A DNA stretch of 26,827 nt from Phycisphaerae bacterium (GCA_016935885.1 JAFGQA010000494.1:1-26827), one strand, 5' to 3'. Shown: positions 18,606 to 26,734, counted from the first letter of the stretch. Numbers and translations: made by a program. The notes: generated from the sequence alone by a model not told the origin.

Positions 18606-18755
18606 CGCTTGGGCAAGCGGTGGGTCACAAACGCGTGGGCAGATCGTATCACAGCCAAGCCCGAAACGCATCTGGAAGTTGTGTCGTCTCACTCGCCGCG
18701 GGTGCGTGACAGTCTGGGCGGGTGCCACTGGCGGCTTGCCCGCCAGTGTTCTGTG
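18606..18755. repeat. 150-bp direct repeat, unit 1
   Basis: It matches 18858-19007 with only four mismatches over 150 bases, offset by 252. It ends in a P2 hairpin (CACTGGCGG/CCGCCAGTG, 18726-18748). It lies immediately upstream of the prolyl oligopeptidase start. Confidence 0.92.
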
Positions 18756-18759
18756 CCGG

Positions 18760-18852
18760 GTGCCCCATCCTTTCTGAAAGAAAGGGTGGGGGATTCCCCT
18801 GTTGTGCGGGAGAGCGATCCCCCACCCTTTGCTATCGCAAAGGATGGGGCAC
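18760..18852. repeat. Palindromic repeat family P1, complete copy
   Basis: A 93-base element with perfect 14-base outer arms (GTGCCCCATCCTTT and AAAGGATGGGGCAC) and perfect 14-base inner arms (AAAGGGTGGGGGAT and ATCCCCCACCCTTT). It could fold as one long cruciform or as two side-by-side hairpins. It sits between the two 150-bp direct repeats. Confidence 0.9.
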
Positions 18853-18857
18853 CCCTG

Positions 18858-19054
18858 CGCTTGGGTAAGCGGTGGGTCACAAACGCGTGGGCAGATCGTA
18901 TCACAGCCAAGCCCGAAACGCATCTGGAGGTTGTCTCGTCTCACTCGCCGCGGGTGCGTGACAGTTTGGGCGGGTGCCACTGGCGGCTTGCCCGCCAGTG
19001 TTCTGTGCGGAACTACCTCCAAGATCGCACTGGCAGCAAGCTGCCAGTGGCACC
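18858..19054. repeat. 150-bp direct repeat, unit 2, plus an additional P2 hairpin
   Basis: 18858-19007 is the second unit. A further P2-type hairpin (CACTGGCAG/CTGCCAGTG) follows at 19028-19049. A degraded piece of the P1 right arm (AGGGATGGGGCA) is visible near 19085-19096. Confidence 0.88.
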
Positions 19055-19153
19055 TGTGCGCGGGTGTCCCATGCGTTCTGCGCAAGGGATGGGGCATTGA
19101 CGCGGTCAGCTTTCACGGCTGCCCGCGCCCGACCGATCAAGAGATCTTGAAGG

Positions 19154-20116
19154 TCATGGCGACGTTACGAGGAGCTGCGGAAGGCAGTTGAAGTCCGGCG
19201 GGAAGGGGTGGATGCCGGCGTCTTTGCGGATCTCCCACAGGCCGTCCGGGTCCTCGCTCTCGTCGTGGTAGTCCTTGAAGTTGAACTTGCCGGTCACGTC
19301 GAAGCGGATGGTCAACACGCCGCCCTCTTCAGGATCATATTCCAGCGGTGGGCTGATCATGCCACCTTCCAGGACCTTGTGCTCGCTCGACCAGAACTCC
19401 TCATTGGCAAAAAGATCCAGGACGTGGAACTCGGGATGCCCGGCGGCGCCCTCGACGGCCACGACGTTGTCCGGGTCGCTCATCTCCATCCAATACCAGC
19501 CTTCCTCGGTTACGAGGTCCGCAAGGTCAGAGCCGGCCTCCATCCAGGACGGATCGAGATAGAGCAGGAAGTCGCGCGGTTCGAGGGAGTCCATCTCCTC
19601 GAAGACCATGCGGTAGGGAATGTCGTGCGATTCGGAGCCCGGATAGATGGTTGCGACGGTCATGTCCAGGTAAAAGACCTCGATGTCCACCTTGTTGTAG
19701 GTTCCGGCTGGCAGCGCTTCGGCGCTGAGGACGTCGGAGGCCGCCGAGTTGGTCAGGTCGACAACGAGGGCATCGTCCACGGTCTCGGCGCTGAAGACCT
19801 CGACCTCGGCCAGCGTCTCGTCGGTTTCCTCATCGACCTGTTTGACGACGATGCGCTTGAAGGCGATCGCGTATTCGGATGGCGTGAGATTCACGTCGAC
19901 GTCGTCGGGGGCCAGTTGCGGGCTCGGGGCACGAAAGGCGGCCGCTCCCAATGTGTCGGTCACGGCCTTGATTTCAAGGATGCCGGCTGTCGTGCCGGAC
20001 GATGGATCGGGCGTCTTGTCAGCAAGTTGCGCGATATCGCATCCAACCAAGAGGAGGGCAAATGCCGTCATACCAAGAGCGGCTGGAACGGTCATCAGGT
20101 TTGTTTGGCGGGCCAT
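19154..20116 (-). CDS. Predicted lipoprotein, DUF4382-like
   Basis: A 320-residue product with a lipoprotein signal: hydrophobic run followed by LLVGC at about 22-26. The mature part is acidic and beta-rich. The order of motifs, LTPSEYAIAFKRIVVKQV, a central FSAETVDDALVVDLTN, then ALPAGTYNKVDIEV, resembles DUF4382, a domain of secreted lipoproteins of unknown role; the match is suggestive rather than firm. The C-terminal third (WYWMEMSDPDNVV to the end) contains further beta strands such as GGVLTIRFDVTGKFNFKDY. The ATG at 20116 has GGAGG six bases upstream, so the start is secure. It stands alone; the repeat cluster lies downstream. Confidence 0.8.
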   Translation of the reverse strand: MARQTNLMTVPAALGMTAFALLLVGCDIAQLADKTPDPSSGTTAGILEIKAVTDTLGAAAFRAPSPQLAPDDVDVNLTPSEYAIAFKRIVVKQVDEETDETLAEVEVFSAETVDDALVVDLTNSAASDVLSAEALPAGTYNKVDIEVFYLDMTVATIYPGSESHDIPYRMVFEEMDSLEPRDFLLYLDPSWMEAGSDLADLVTEEGWYWMEMSDPDNVVAVEGAAGHPEFHVLDLFANEEFWSSEHKVLEGGMISPPLEYDPEEGGVLTIRFDVTGKFNFKDYHDESEDPDGLWEIRKDAGIHPFPPDFNCLPQLLVTSP

Positions 20117-20320
20117 CGGATACCTCCTTATCGAAGTCTAAGGGCGCGGGACGCGTCTCAGGAGCCTCCCGACCCTATCCCTGTTATCGAGTTGTCCGAT
20201 GTGTCGGTGTAGAGATGCTTTCGTGCCTACCAGACAACGCGGCGATCTGGCGTCTGATATTGGGCGATGCCTCCGATAACGGCTCGCCGAAGACCCTGGG
20301 ACGTCTTCTAACGAAGGAGG

Positions 20321-20476
20321 ATGAACGCGGCTGCTTCCAATGAAAGCTGGGACTATGATATGGACGTTCGCTACCAGCCCGTGGCGAAAGTGCCGAGAGG
20401 GCTGATTCGTCTGCACTGGCGCTATCGGAAACGCAGTCGTAGGGAACTGTCACGGGCTCTTGCCACGGGCGGGTAG
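20321..20476 (+). CDS. Possible 51-residue protein
   Basis: An open frame from ATG 20321 to TAG 20476 encodes a small protein with an acidic start (MNAAASNESWDYDMDVRYQP) and a strongly basic tail (RLHWRYRKRSRRELSRAL). AAGGAGG abuts the ATG, closer than usual. The third-position composition is only mildly GC-biased. It is the only candidate in the 362-base space between the DUF4382-like gene and accC. It may be chance. Confidence 0.25.
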   Translation: MNAAASNESWDYDMDVRYQPVAKVPRGLIRLHWRYRKRSRRELSRALATGG

Positions 20477-20478
20477 GA

Positions 20479-21924
20479 TTACTTCTGGAATGCTCTTTCG
20501 ATGAACCCGGTGTCGACCTTCCCGTTCTCGAAATCGGCGTGGCCGAAGATCTTTCGCAACAGCGGGATGGTCGTCTTGATGGGGCCGATCTCGCATTCGT
20601 CCAGGCAGCAGCGCATGCAGCGGATGGCTTCCTGGCGGGTCGGGCGGTGGACGATCAGCTTGGCGATCAGCGAGTCGTAGTAGGGGCTAATCGTGTAGCC
20701 GGCCGAAACGTGCGTGTCGAACCGTACGCCGGGGCCGCCGGGGGCGTGGAAATCGCGAACGGTGCCCGGATCCGGACGGAAGTCGTTGTCCGGATCTTCG
20801 GCGTTGATGCGAGCCTCGATGGCCGAGCCGTTGCGCGGCACGTCCCTTTGCCGAACGGTCAACCTCTCGCCGGCGGCGATGCGAATCATCCACTTCATCA
20901 GATCGATTCCGGTGATCATCTCCGTGACGGGGTGCTCGACCTGAATACGGGTGTTGACCTCCATGAAGTAGTAATCGCCCTTCTTGTCCACGATGAACTC
21001 GACTGTTCCGGCGGAGAAATACTCGGCAGCGGCGACGAGTCGCGTGGCCGCCTTGCACATCGCCTCCCGCGTCCTTTCGCTGATCGCGGGCGACGGCGAC
21101 TCTTCAACGAGCTTCTGATGGCGGCGCTGGATGCTGCAATCACGCTCCCATAAGTGGATGCAGTTGCCATGTTGGTCAGCGAGGATCTGGACCTCGACGT
21201 GCCGTGGCTGCTCGAGGTACTGTTCGATATAGAGGCGATCGTCGCCGAAGGCGCTTTCCGCCTCGACGCGGGCGTTGCGAAGCTGCGTCCGCAGCGTGAC
21301 TTCGTTGTGGGCGATGCGCAGGCCCCGTCCACCGCCACCGGCCGCGGCCTTGATCATGACCGGATAGCCGATGTCGTTACACACCTTGACGGCCTGCTCC
21401 TCGTTGTCGACGACGCCTTCGCTGCCGGGGACAGGCTTGACCCGGCACCTTTTCGCGAGCTTCCTTGCGGCGGCCTTGTCGCCGAGCAGGCGGATGGACT
21501 CGGCGCTGGGGCCGATGAACTCGATCTGGCTCTGCCGACACTGCTCCGTGAAGTCGGCATTCTCGGCAAGGAAGCCGTAGCCGGGATGGATGGCGTCGAC
21601 GTCCGCCACCTCGGCCGCGGCAATGATCCGATCCGCGCGCAGATAGCTCTGCGAAGGCGGCGCCGAGCCGATGCAGACCGTCTGGTCGGCCAGCTTGAGA
21701 TAAGGCGCGTTGCGGTCGGCCTCGGAATACACGACGACGCTTTGGATCCCGAGTTCGCGGCACGCACGAATGATGCGCAGGGCGATCTCGCCTCGATTGG
21801 CTATCAGGATTCTCGAGAACGTGCGTTTCTTTATTTTGGATCGGGCGGTCCTTGTCGACACAACGCCTCCCGTTCTGGCTGTCAAGTGGCTGTCCTGCGG
21901 TTTGGGTGTCGTCCCGATGGCCAT
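20479..21924 (-). CDS. accC: Acetyl-CoA carboxylase, biotin carboxylase subunit
   Basis: It carboxylates the biotin on AccB with bicarbonate and ATP, the first half-reaction of fatty-acid synthesis. All family blocks are present: [32 protein letters not shown], the ATP-grasp glycine loop [39 protein letters not shown] and [14 protein letters not shown]. The product is 481 residues, about 35 longer than usual, because of a basic, Ser/Thr-rich N-terminal extension before the ATP-binding domain. The start at 21924 shares one base with the accB stop (TGATG), which supports translational coupling and the long form. The order accB-accC on one transcript is typical. Confidence 0.96.
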   Translation of the reverse strand: MAIGTTPKPQDSHLTARTGGVVSTRTARSKIKKRTFSRILIANRGEIALRIIRACRELGIQSVVVYSEADRNAPYLKLADQTVCIGSAPPSQSYLRADRIIAAAEVADVDAIHPGYGFLAENADFTEQCRQSQIEFIGPSAESIRLLGDKAAARKLAKRCRVKPVPGSEGVVDNEEQAVKVCNDIGYPVMIKAAAGGGGRGLRIAHNEVTLRTQLRNARVEAESAFGDDRLYIEQYLEQPRHVEVQILADQHGNCIHLWERDCSIQRRHQKLVEESPSPAISERTREAMCKAATRLVAAAEYFSAGTVEFIVDKKGDYYFMEVNTRIQVEHPVTEMITGIDLMKWMIRIAAGERLTVRQRDVPRNGSAIEARINAEDPDNDFRPDPGTVRDFHAPGGPGVRFDTHVSAGYTISPYYDSLIAKLIVHRPTRQEAIRCMRCCLDECEIGPIKTTIPLLRKIFGHADFENGKVDTGFIERAFQK

Positions 21925-22400
21925 CAGCCTACCCGCACCGTCATGATGACCTGGCCGAATTCGACAGGTTCTCCGTTCTGCACATCGATCGACTCGACGG
22001 TGCCGGATGCCTCCGCCTTGATCTCGTTGAACACCTTCATGGCTTCGATGATGCAGATCACCGTGTCAGGGTTGACCTTGTCTCCGATCTGGACGTAGGG
22101 CGGCGAATCAGGATCGGGGGTGCAATAGAACGTACCAACCATCGGCGATGGAATCTTGACCAGGCCCGGATCCTCAACGGTCGCACCCACCTCACCAGCC
22201 GGCGCGGTTTGGCTCCCCGCCACGGGGGCCGGCGGTGCAAGTGCTCCAGGCGCCGGCGCCGGAGGAGGTGCGGTAACGTAGCTCGCCACACCGCCACCCC
22301 GTCGAATAACGACGCGCTTGTCTCCATCGCGAATCATGATCTCCGACAGGTCATTGTTGACCATGAGATCGGTCAGCGTCTTGATTTCTTCTATATCCAT
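21924..22400 (-). CDS. accB: Acetyl-CoA carboxylase biotin carboxyl carrier protein
   Basis: A 158-residue carrier. The N-terminal helix [20 protein letters not shown] is followed by a strand region ([14 protein letters not shown]), a Pro/Ala-rich flexible linker at about 44-70, and the biotinyl domain at about 80-158 with the biotinylated lysine at 122 in [10 protein letters not shown]. The thumb region [16 protein letters not shown] is typical of acetyl-CoA carboxylase BCCP. ATG 22400 follows AAGG about eight bases upstream. A promoter is visible at 22522-22551. It is coupled to accC. Confidence 0.96.
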   Translation of the reverse strand: MDIEEIKTLTDLMVNNDLSEIMIRDGDKRVVIRRGGGVASYVTAPPPAPAPGALAPPAPVAGSQTAPAGEVGATVEDPGLVKIPSPMVGTFYCTPDPDSPPYVQIGDKVNPDTVICIIEAMKVFNEIKAEASGTVESIDVQNGEPVEFGQVIMTVRVG

Positions 22401-22521
22401 CCGACCTGCCTTCCGAAGACGAGGTCCCACGCCGACTCAGCGGGGGACCACACAAGACCGCAACGAGGACCGAGGCCGCACGCACGACGCACACGCCGTG
22501 CACCGAGAATACAAGCTCGTA

Positions 22522-22551
22522 ATCTTATCTCGTTCTCGGCAATGCGGTCAA
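22522..22551 (-). promoter_or_regulatory. Promoter for accBC
   Basis: On the minus strand TTGACC (22546-22551) is followed after 18 bases by TAAGAT (22522-22527). This would give a leader of about 115 bases before accB, long enough for leader control, though I see no conserved structure in it. Confidence 0.5.
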
Positions 22552-22609
22552 GACGGGCGGTGAATCCCAGCACTGGTAAAGTCTGAACCGGGCGCGCCGA
22601 TCGGCCATG

Positions 22610-22618
22610 TGCTATAAT
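22610..22618 (+). promoter_or_regulatory. Extended -10 promoter, leaderless gene
   Basis: TGCTATAAT (TG-N-TATAAT) ends at 22618, six bases before the ATG at 22625, so transcription is expected to start at or next to the A of the start codon. No good -35 and no ribosome-binding site are visible. Confidence 0.5.
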
Positions 22619-22624
22619 GCTTGC

Positions 22625-22885
22625 ATGGGCAAGCAGCGAAAGAAGAAGACCCGACGCGATACGGCGGAAATCGCTCGCGATATCGTGGAACAGGTCATCG
22701 GCGAGAAGCTGTCCGGGGAGCCGCTGGACGAGCCGGAGCCAGACACGCGGAACCCGGCCGCCGTTGAGCTTGGTAGGCTGGGGGGGCTCAAGGGGGGGAA
22801 GGCGAGGGCAGTGAAGCTGACGGCCGAACAAAGATCAGATATCGCGAAGAAGGCGGCCACCACGCGATGGAAGAAGGAAGACTAA
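22625..22885 (+). CDS. Small lysine-rich conserved protein
   Basis: An 86-residue basic protein starting MGKQRKKKTRRD. A helix (TAEIARDIVEQVIGEKL) and an acidic turn lead to the motif AVELGRLGGLKGGKARAVKL followed by TAEQRSDIAKKAATTRWKKED. This GLKGGKARA...AARW pattern recurs in small bacterial proteins of unknown function, possibly nucleic-acid binding given the charge; that is inference. ATG 22625 is preferred over an in-frame ATG at 22607, which lies upstream of the -10. The gene runs convergent to the PIN gene, 14 bases away. Confidence 0.65.
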   Translation: MGKQRKKKTRRDTAEIARDIVEQVIGEKLSGEPLDEPEPDTRNPAAVELGRLGGLKGGKARAVKLTAEQRSDIAKKAATTRWKKED

Positions 22886-22899
22886 TCACACTGCTCGTC

Positions 22900-23374
22900 T
22901 TAGTCGAACAAAGAAAGTGGAACAGTCGGTAAGTCAAGCACGGTGAGCTGTGGAACGCGCTTCGCCAGCTTTCTGCAATCCTTGTCACCACTGTAAAAGA
23001 TGCTGACTCCATGACATACCGCAGTGGCGATAATCAGCGAATCTGCCCGTAACATGGCACGGCTGCCCTTCTGCCCTTTCTTTACCACACCTTGCCCTTC
23101 CGAGAAAAGGAAAGCTGCGAGCGCTGCACACTTTACGTCGAATGGCGCAATAATGAAGCGCGTTCCGAGTGACGCGACGACGCCCTTCTGTTGATTTCGA
23201 TCGACCTTTGTCAAGTACTCTGATAGCGCCACAGCGGGAACAACGATCTGGGAACCCTCGTCCTCCAGGGATTCGAATAGCCACTTGGCGCGTTTCTTCG
23301 CCTTCTTTGCGGATGCCCCAAACGAGTATCTCGGAATCAATGGCCACAAGCCGCGCATTCGGTTTAGGGTTCAC
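22900..23374 (-). pseudogene. PIN-domain ribonuclease (VapC-like), frameshifted
   Basis: The gene begins at GTG 23374, overlapping the stop of the upstream gene (GTGA), with RLVAIDSEILVWGIRKEG in one frame, and continues in another with KKRAKWLFESLEDEGSQIVV to the stop at 22900. The switch lies near 23300-23303; removing one base of the GG pair in AAGGCG restores RKEAKKRAKW and a single frame of about 157 codons. All PIN acidic residues are then in place: Asp in AIDSEIL, Glu in ALSEYL, Asp in RADSLIIATA and Asp in YSGDKDCRKL. PIN proteins are Mg-dependent RNases, mostly toxins. The frameshift could be a real inactivating mutation, a recoding site or a sequencing error. Confidence 0.75.
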
Positions 23375-24210
23375 GAGCGCCGCATCTCCGCAATTGCTTT
23401 TTCTGGATCGGCTACCGCGTCCCACGCATATCCGCCAGCGTCGTGCGCGCGCCTAAGCGCGTCCATCACTGACCCTGTTTTCGGGGGCTCAAAGGCGTCA
23501 ATCACTAGGGTTCTGAGTTTCCAGTTGTGCTTTACCCAGGTGGCATTCCCAGACAGTATGCAGTGATCGTACATGTGGCGCCCAAGTTCTCGGACAAGCT
23601 CGTTATTTGCCACCCTACATATGACCATCTTTCTGGGAGAGTCGGGAAGTCGGATCCCACAGTGCATCGCGGTAGCGCCGCCCACGCGCTCGATTCTCGC
23701 GTAGACCGAGGTTCTGCCAAAGATGAACGCAGATGTACATACTTCTGAATAGGTCATTGGCGTGATGCGCGCAATCACACCTCCGTAGGCACCGTGTCGA
23801 CCTGGCTCTCGAAACTCAATCTCGCAACCCAGCGATTTTGCCGATTGGCTCAAGGCTTCAAGAGAAGAAAGTGTCGGGCTTGTCCACTCCGCGCCATCGG
23901 GGGCGTTAATGGACGCACCCACATCAGACAGCGTTTTGATCGCGTCTGGCTGATCTGGTGATGCAACAGCATAGGCGGCAGACTTGCTTTTAACGTCCAA
24001 CAGATGTAATGTTGCCGACAAAGCTTCGGCGTGTGGCTTGCCAGTGTCAGAGCCGTCGTCTTCGCCAGCATCTTCTCGCTGATCTACAAGTCGCTGTACT
24101 GCATCTAGCACCTTCGTCAGCGTGCGCATCGGCACAGCCCAAGGACGGATTCCAGGACCGACCAATCGCACAACGAAATCAGCGCTAGGCTTCCTCTTTT
24201 CGGTTGCCAT
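23371..24210 (-). CDS. 279-residue protein of unknown function, partner of the PIN gene
   Basis: I do not recognise the family with confidence. The protein is soluble with no signal peptide. It has an N-terminal segment (FVVRLVGPGIRPWAVPMRTL) followed by a helix LTKVLDAVQRLVDQRE, a central beta-rich part, and a C-terminus with WKLRTLVIDAFEPPKTGSVMDALRRAHDAGG, a pattern I associate with proteins encoded upstream of PIN genes. A good promoter lies upstream (24274-24302), and AAGGA sits just before ATG 24210. Its stop overlaps the PIN start, so the two are coupled. An antitoxin or regulatory partner is the simplest inference, but it is far larger than a usual VapB. Codon choice is less GC-biased than in neighbouring housekeeping genes. 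Confidence 0.8.
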   Translation of the reverse strand: MATEKRKPSADFVVRLVGPGIRPWAVPMRTLTKVLDAVQRLVDQREDAGEDDGSDTGKPHAEALSATLHLLDVKSKSAAYAVASPDQPDAIKTLSDVGASINAPDGAEWTSPTLSSLEALSQSAKSLGCEIEFREPGRHGAYGGVIARITPMTYSEVCTSAFIFGRTSVYARIERVGGATAMHCGIRLPDSPRKMVICRVANNELVRELGRHMYDHCILSGNATWVKHNWKLRTLVIDAFEPPKTGSVMDALRRAHDAGGYAWDAVADPEKAIAEMRRS

Positions 24211-24273
24211 TGATCCTTAAAGCATTATCGGGTGTTCCACACCAAGCATGTGCGGATACGTCCCAGCAAACTA

Positions 24274-24302
24274 ATGATACCGCCATACTGGCCATAAGTC
24301 AA
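24274..24302 (-). promoter_or_regulatory. Promoter for the 279-residue gene and PIN pair
   Basis: On the minus strand TTGACT (24297-24302), a 17-base spacer and TATCAT (24274-24279) form a near-consensus sigma70 promoter. The leader to ATG 24210 would be about 57 bases. Confidence 0.65.
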
Positions 24303-24377
24303 GCTACTTCAGCGGTTTACGATAAGTCGTTGTGTGGCGCCAACTTACAAAGGAGAGCGAGTTTCCCAAGAAAACAG

Positions 24378-24406
24378 TTGACAAAGCGTGAGCGGTCAAG
24401 TATGTT
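24378..24406 (+). promoter_or_regulatory. Promoter for the transposase, leaderless arrangement
   Basis: A perfect TTGACA (24378-24383), 17-base spacer and TATGTT (24401-24406). The expected start of transcription coincides with ATG 24414, and no ribosome-binding site precedes it. Confidence 0.5.
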
Positions 24407-24413
24407 GTATAGA

Positions 24414-25244
24414 ATGAACGGGCTCAAGACAGCTAAACGCAAGGCCGTCGTCATGTCTCTTGTCGAGGGCAACAGCATCAACTCGACGGTCAGGATGACC
24501 GGAGTGTCAAAGCCGACGATCCTCAAGCTGTTGGCCGACCTCGGGGCTGCCTGTGCCAAGTATCATGACGAGCACGTTCGGGGCTTGAGCCCGCGTCTTG
24601 TCCAGTGCGACGAGGTTTGGTCCTTCGTTTACTGCAAGGACAAGCAGGTCAAGACGGCCAAGAGCCCCGCAGCGGGCGCGGGCGATGCGTGGACATGGAC
24701 GGCCCTCGATCCCGAAAGTAAGTTGATAATCACCTACCACGTCGGATTGAGGACTTCTGCGGATGCGTTCACGTTCATGGACGACCTGTCCGGTCGCGTC
24801 TTCAACATCGGCCAGATCACGACCGATGGATTCGCTGCCTACCCCGAGGCCGTCCGCGAAACATTCGGCGGGGATCAGGACTACGCGCAGGTCATCAAGG
24901 ACTACCGCGAATCGAAGAAGTACCCGGAGCAGAAGTATTCGCCTTCGACATGCACGGGTTGCCGCAAGCACAACGTGAGCGGATTTCCTGACCCGGCCGA
25001 CGCTTCAACGTCGCATGTCGAACAGCACAACCTGGCGATCAGGATGCAGAACCGGCGAATCACGCGGCTCACGAACGCCCACCGCAAGAAAATCGACAAC
25101 CATTTCTACGCTCTGGCGATGTTCTTCATGTACTACAACTACTGCCGCAGGCATCAGACGTTGAAGGGCGACACGCCCGCAACGGCAGCGGGCTTGGCCG
25201 ATCACGCCTGGTCGATCGAGGAGCTATTGGGGCTGTTGGACTGA
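24414..25244 (+). CDS. IS1-like DDE transposase
   Basis: A 276-residue transposase. The N-terminal helix-turn-helix (KRKAVVMSLVEGNSINSTVR...VSKPTILKLL) precedes the catalytic domain with Asp66 (VQCDEVWSF), Asp138 (ITTDGFAAYPEAV) and Glu203 (HVEQHNLAIR). A Cys pair (CTGC) and the block NRRITRLTNAHRKKIDNHF followed by FFMYYNYCRRHQTL are typical of a widespread group annotated as IS1 family. ATG 24414 is supported by family N-termini and by the promoter; ATG 24402 is an alternative. The reading frame looks intact, so the element may be active. The end of the element is probably at 25257. Confidence 0.85.
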   Translation: MNGLKTAKRKAVVMSLVEGNSINSTVRMTGVSKPTILKLLADLGAACAKYHDEHVRGLSPRLVQCDEVWSFVYCKDKQVKTAKSPAAGAGDAWTWTALDPESKLIITYHVGLRTSADAFTFMDDLSGRVFNIGQITTDGFAAYPEAVRETFGGDQDYAQVIKDYRESKKYPEQKYSPSTCTGCRKHNVSGFPDPADASTSHVEQHNLAIRMQNRRITRLTNAHRKKIDNHFYALAMFFMYYNYCRRHQTLKGDTPATAAGLADHAWSIEELLGLLD

Positions 25245-25403
25245 AACTTTACCAGTACCGAAGATCGCGTGCCCATGGTCGACGTTGGCGGGGCGCGTAC
25301 GGCAAGACCTTTGGTGTGTCACGCCCGGCCGATTCCTCATCATGACAGCCGTTCACGGTGAAGCCCCCGTCCATGGCAGGCGTATATCGCGAGCCCCCTC
25401 TCT

Positions 25404-26687
25404 CTATTCTACGCGTTCCGCGGCCATCAGGTCGTCGTAGGTCTCCCGGCGCCGAATGACGCGGAATGTGTCGCCCGCCACGAGGACCTCCGGCGGGTTC
25501 GGGCGCGCGTTGTAGTGACTGGCCATGACCATGCCGTACGCGCCGCTCGAGAACACGGCCACGAGATCACCTCGCTGCATCGGGGGCAGCGGGCGGCTTT
25601 TCGCCAGGAAGTCGGCGTTTTCGCAGACGGGGCCGACGACGTCCATCTCCACGAGGCCAGCCATGGACACGCCTTCGCCTCGCTGAGCAGGAACGAAACC
25701 TCCAGGCGGCCGCAGGGGCCAGATGAAGTGATACGCGTCGTAGAGCGCCGGCCGCAACAGGTCGTTCATCCCCGCGTCTACGATGAGGAAGCTGCGATCG
25801 CCCGACCTCTTCAGGTATAGCACCTTGGCCACGAGAATGCCCGCGTTGGCGGCGATGGACCGGCCGGGCTCCATGATGATCTGCAGGCCGCGACCTTCCA
25901 GGAGCGGGACGATGGCTTCGGCATAACGGACGGCCGCCGGTGCCTCGTCGTCCTTGTAGTGCGCGCCGAATCCGCCGCCGATGTCCAGGATCTCAATGGT
26001 CAGGCCGTCACGACGGAGGCCGTCGATCAATGCCAGACCCTTGTTGATCGCCTGGATGTACGGCCCGACGGTGTTTACCGGCGAGCCGATGTGCAGGTGG
26101 ATGCCGCGCAGTCGCACCGACTCCTGCCGTCCGAAGCTGTGGAACACCTGCCTGGCGCGTCCTAGATCGACGCCGAACTTGCTCTCCTTTTTGCCGGTCG
26201 TCGTGTGGCGGTGTGTCCTGGGATCGACGTCGGGATTGACGCGCAGGGCAGCACTGAGCTGCACGCCGCGCCGTCGTGCGATGGCGATCAGGTTCTCCAG
26301 TTCGGCCTCGGACTCGACGTTGAACAAGCCGATCCCGGCGTCGATCGCCTGGTGGATCTCCTCGTCCGTCTTGCCCACGCCGGCGAAGACGATCTTCGCG
26401 GGATCGCCACCGGCCGCCAGCGCTCGGACGAGCTCCCCGCCGGAGACGACGTCGAAGCCGGCTCCACATTCACGCAGCAGGCGGCAGATATGTATGTTGG
26501 CGCAGCTCTTGATCGAATAGCAGATGATTGGATCCAGCTTCTCGAAGGCATTGGCCGCGCGGCGGTAGTGATCTACGAGGGTGGCGGCGGAATAGACGTA
26601 GGCCGGCGTCCCAATCGCCTCGGCGATGTCCGCGACGGCGACGCGCTCACAGCAAAGCTCCTCATTGCGATAGCTGAAATGGTCCAT
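25404..26687 (-). CDS. lysA: Diaminopimelate decarboxylase
   Basis: It makes lysine from meso-diaminopimelate, with pyridoxal phosphate. The TIM-barrel domain has the PLP lysine at residue 60 in CYSIKSCANIHI, then FDVVSGGEL, FAGVGKTDEEI, the HIGSPV loop (usually HIGSQ), GGGFGAHY and the phosphate-binding EPGRSI. The C-terminal barrel has VCENADFLA, with the active-site cysteine of the partner subunit, and GAYGMVMASHYN. ATG 26687 gives MDHFSYRNEEL, the usual N-terminus, and a 427-residue product; the frame is open to 26795 but that part reads through a repeat. The ribosome-binding site is weak. Downstream, 25258-25403 shows nothing recognisable. Confidence 0.95.
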   Translation of the reverse strand: MDHFSYRNEELCCERVAVADIAEAIGTPAYVYSAATLVDHYRRAANAFEKLDPIICYSIKSCANIHICRLLRECGAGFDVVSGGELVRALAAGGDPAKIVFAGVGKTDEEIHQAIDAGIGLFNVESEAELENLIAIARRRGVQLSAALRVNPDVDPRTHRHTTTGKKESKFGVDLGRARQVFHSFGRQESVRLRGIHLHIGSPVNTVGPYIQAINKGLALIDGLRRDGLTIEILDIGGGFGAHYKDDEAPAAVRYAEAIVPLLEGRGLQIIMEPGRSIAANAGILVAKVLYLKRSGDRSFLIVDAGMNDLLRPALYDAYHFIWPLRPPGGFVPAQRGEGVSMAGLVEMDVVGPVCENADFLAKSRPLPPMQRGDLVAVFSSGAYGMVMASHYNARPNPPEVLVAGDTFRVIRRRETYDDLMAAERVE

Positions 26688-26734
26688 GGTGCTCGGGACG
26701 CGGTGTCGGGTCTCGCGTACTCCTGGACGCCTGA

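Larger units (their letters stand above)
22572..25257. mobile_element. Accessory islet bounded by an 11-bp inverted repeat, carrying an IS1-like transposase
   Basis: ACTGGTAAAGT at 22572-22582 and its exact complement ACTTTACCAGT at 25247-25257 enclose the lysine-rich gene, the PIN pair and the transposase. The right end lies three bases after the transposase stop, where an insertion-sequence terminus is expected. The interior is visibly less GC-rich than its flanks, and accBC and lysA on either side are housekeeping genes. Against: no matching target duplication is visible outside the repeats, and an element of this transposase type is usually much shorter, so the left repeat may be coincidence or the end of another copy. 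Confidence 0.4.

Noticed and set aside
18144..19097. 317-codon minus-strand frame overlapping the prolyl oligopeptidase start
   Set aside because: It reads twice through the 150-bp direct repeat and then out of frame through the peptidase gene; the repeated peptide is an artefact of the DNA repeat.
18573..19100. 175-codon plus-strand frame with internal repeats (VRDSLGGCHWRLARQC)
   Set aside because: The protein repeat simply mirrors the direct DNA repeat; no start site or family.
22879..22904. GACTAA/TTAGTC inverted repeat between the convergent small gene and PIN gene, considered as a terminator
   Set aside because: Six-base stem with a 14-base loop and no U-run; too weak to call.
24284..24297. 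TACTGGCCATAAGTC-like sequence as a nearer left end of the transposase element
   Set aside because: It only partly resembles ACTGGTAAAGT and needs a gap; it also overlaps the promoter of the divergent gene. Not strong enough to replace the exact repeat at 22572, but it remains an alternative.
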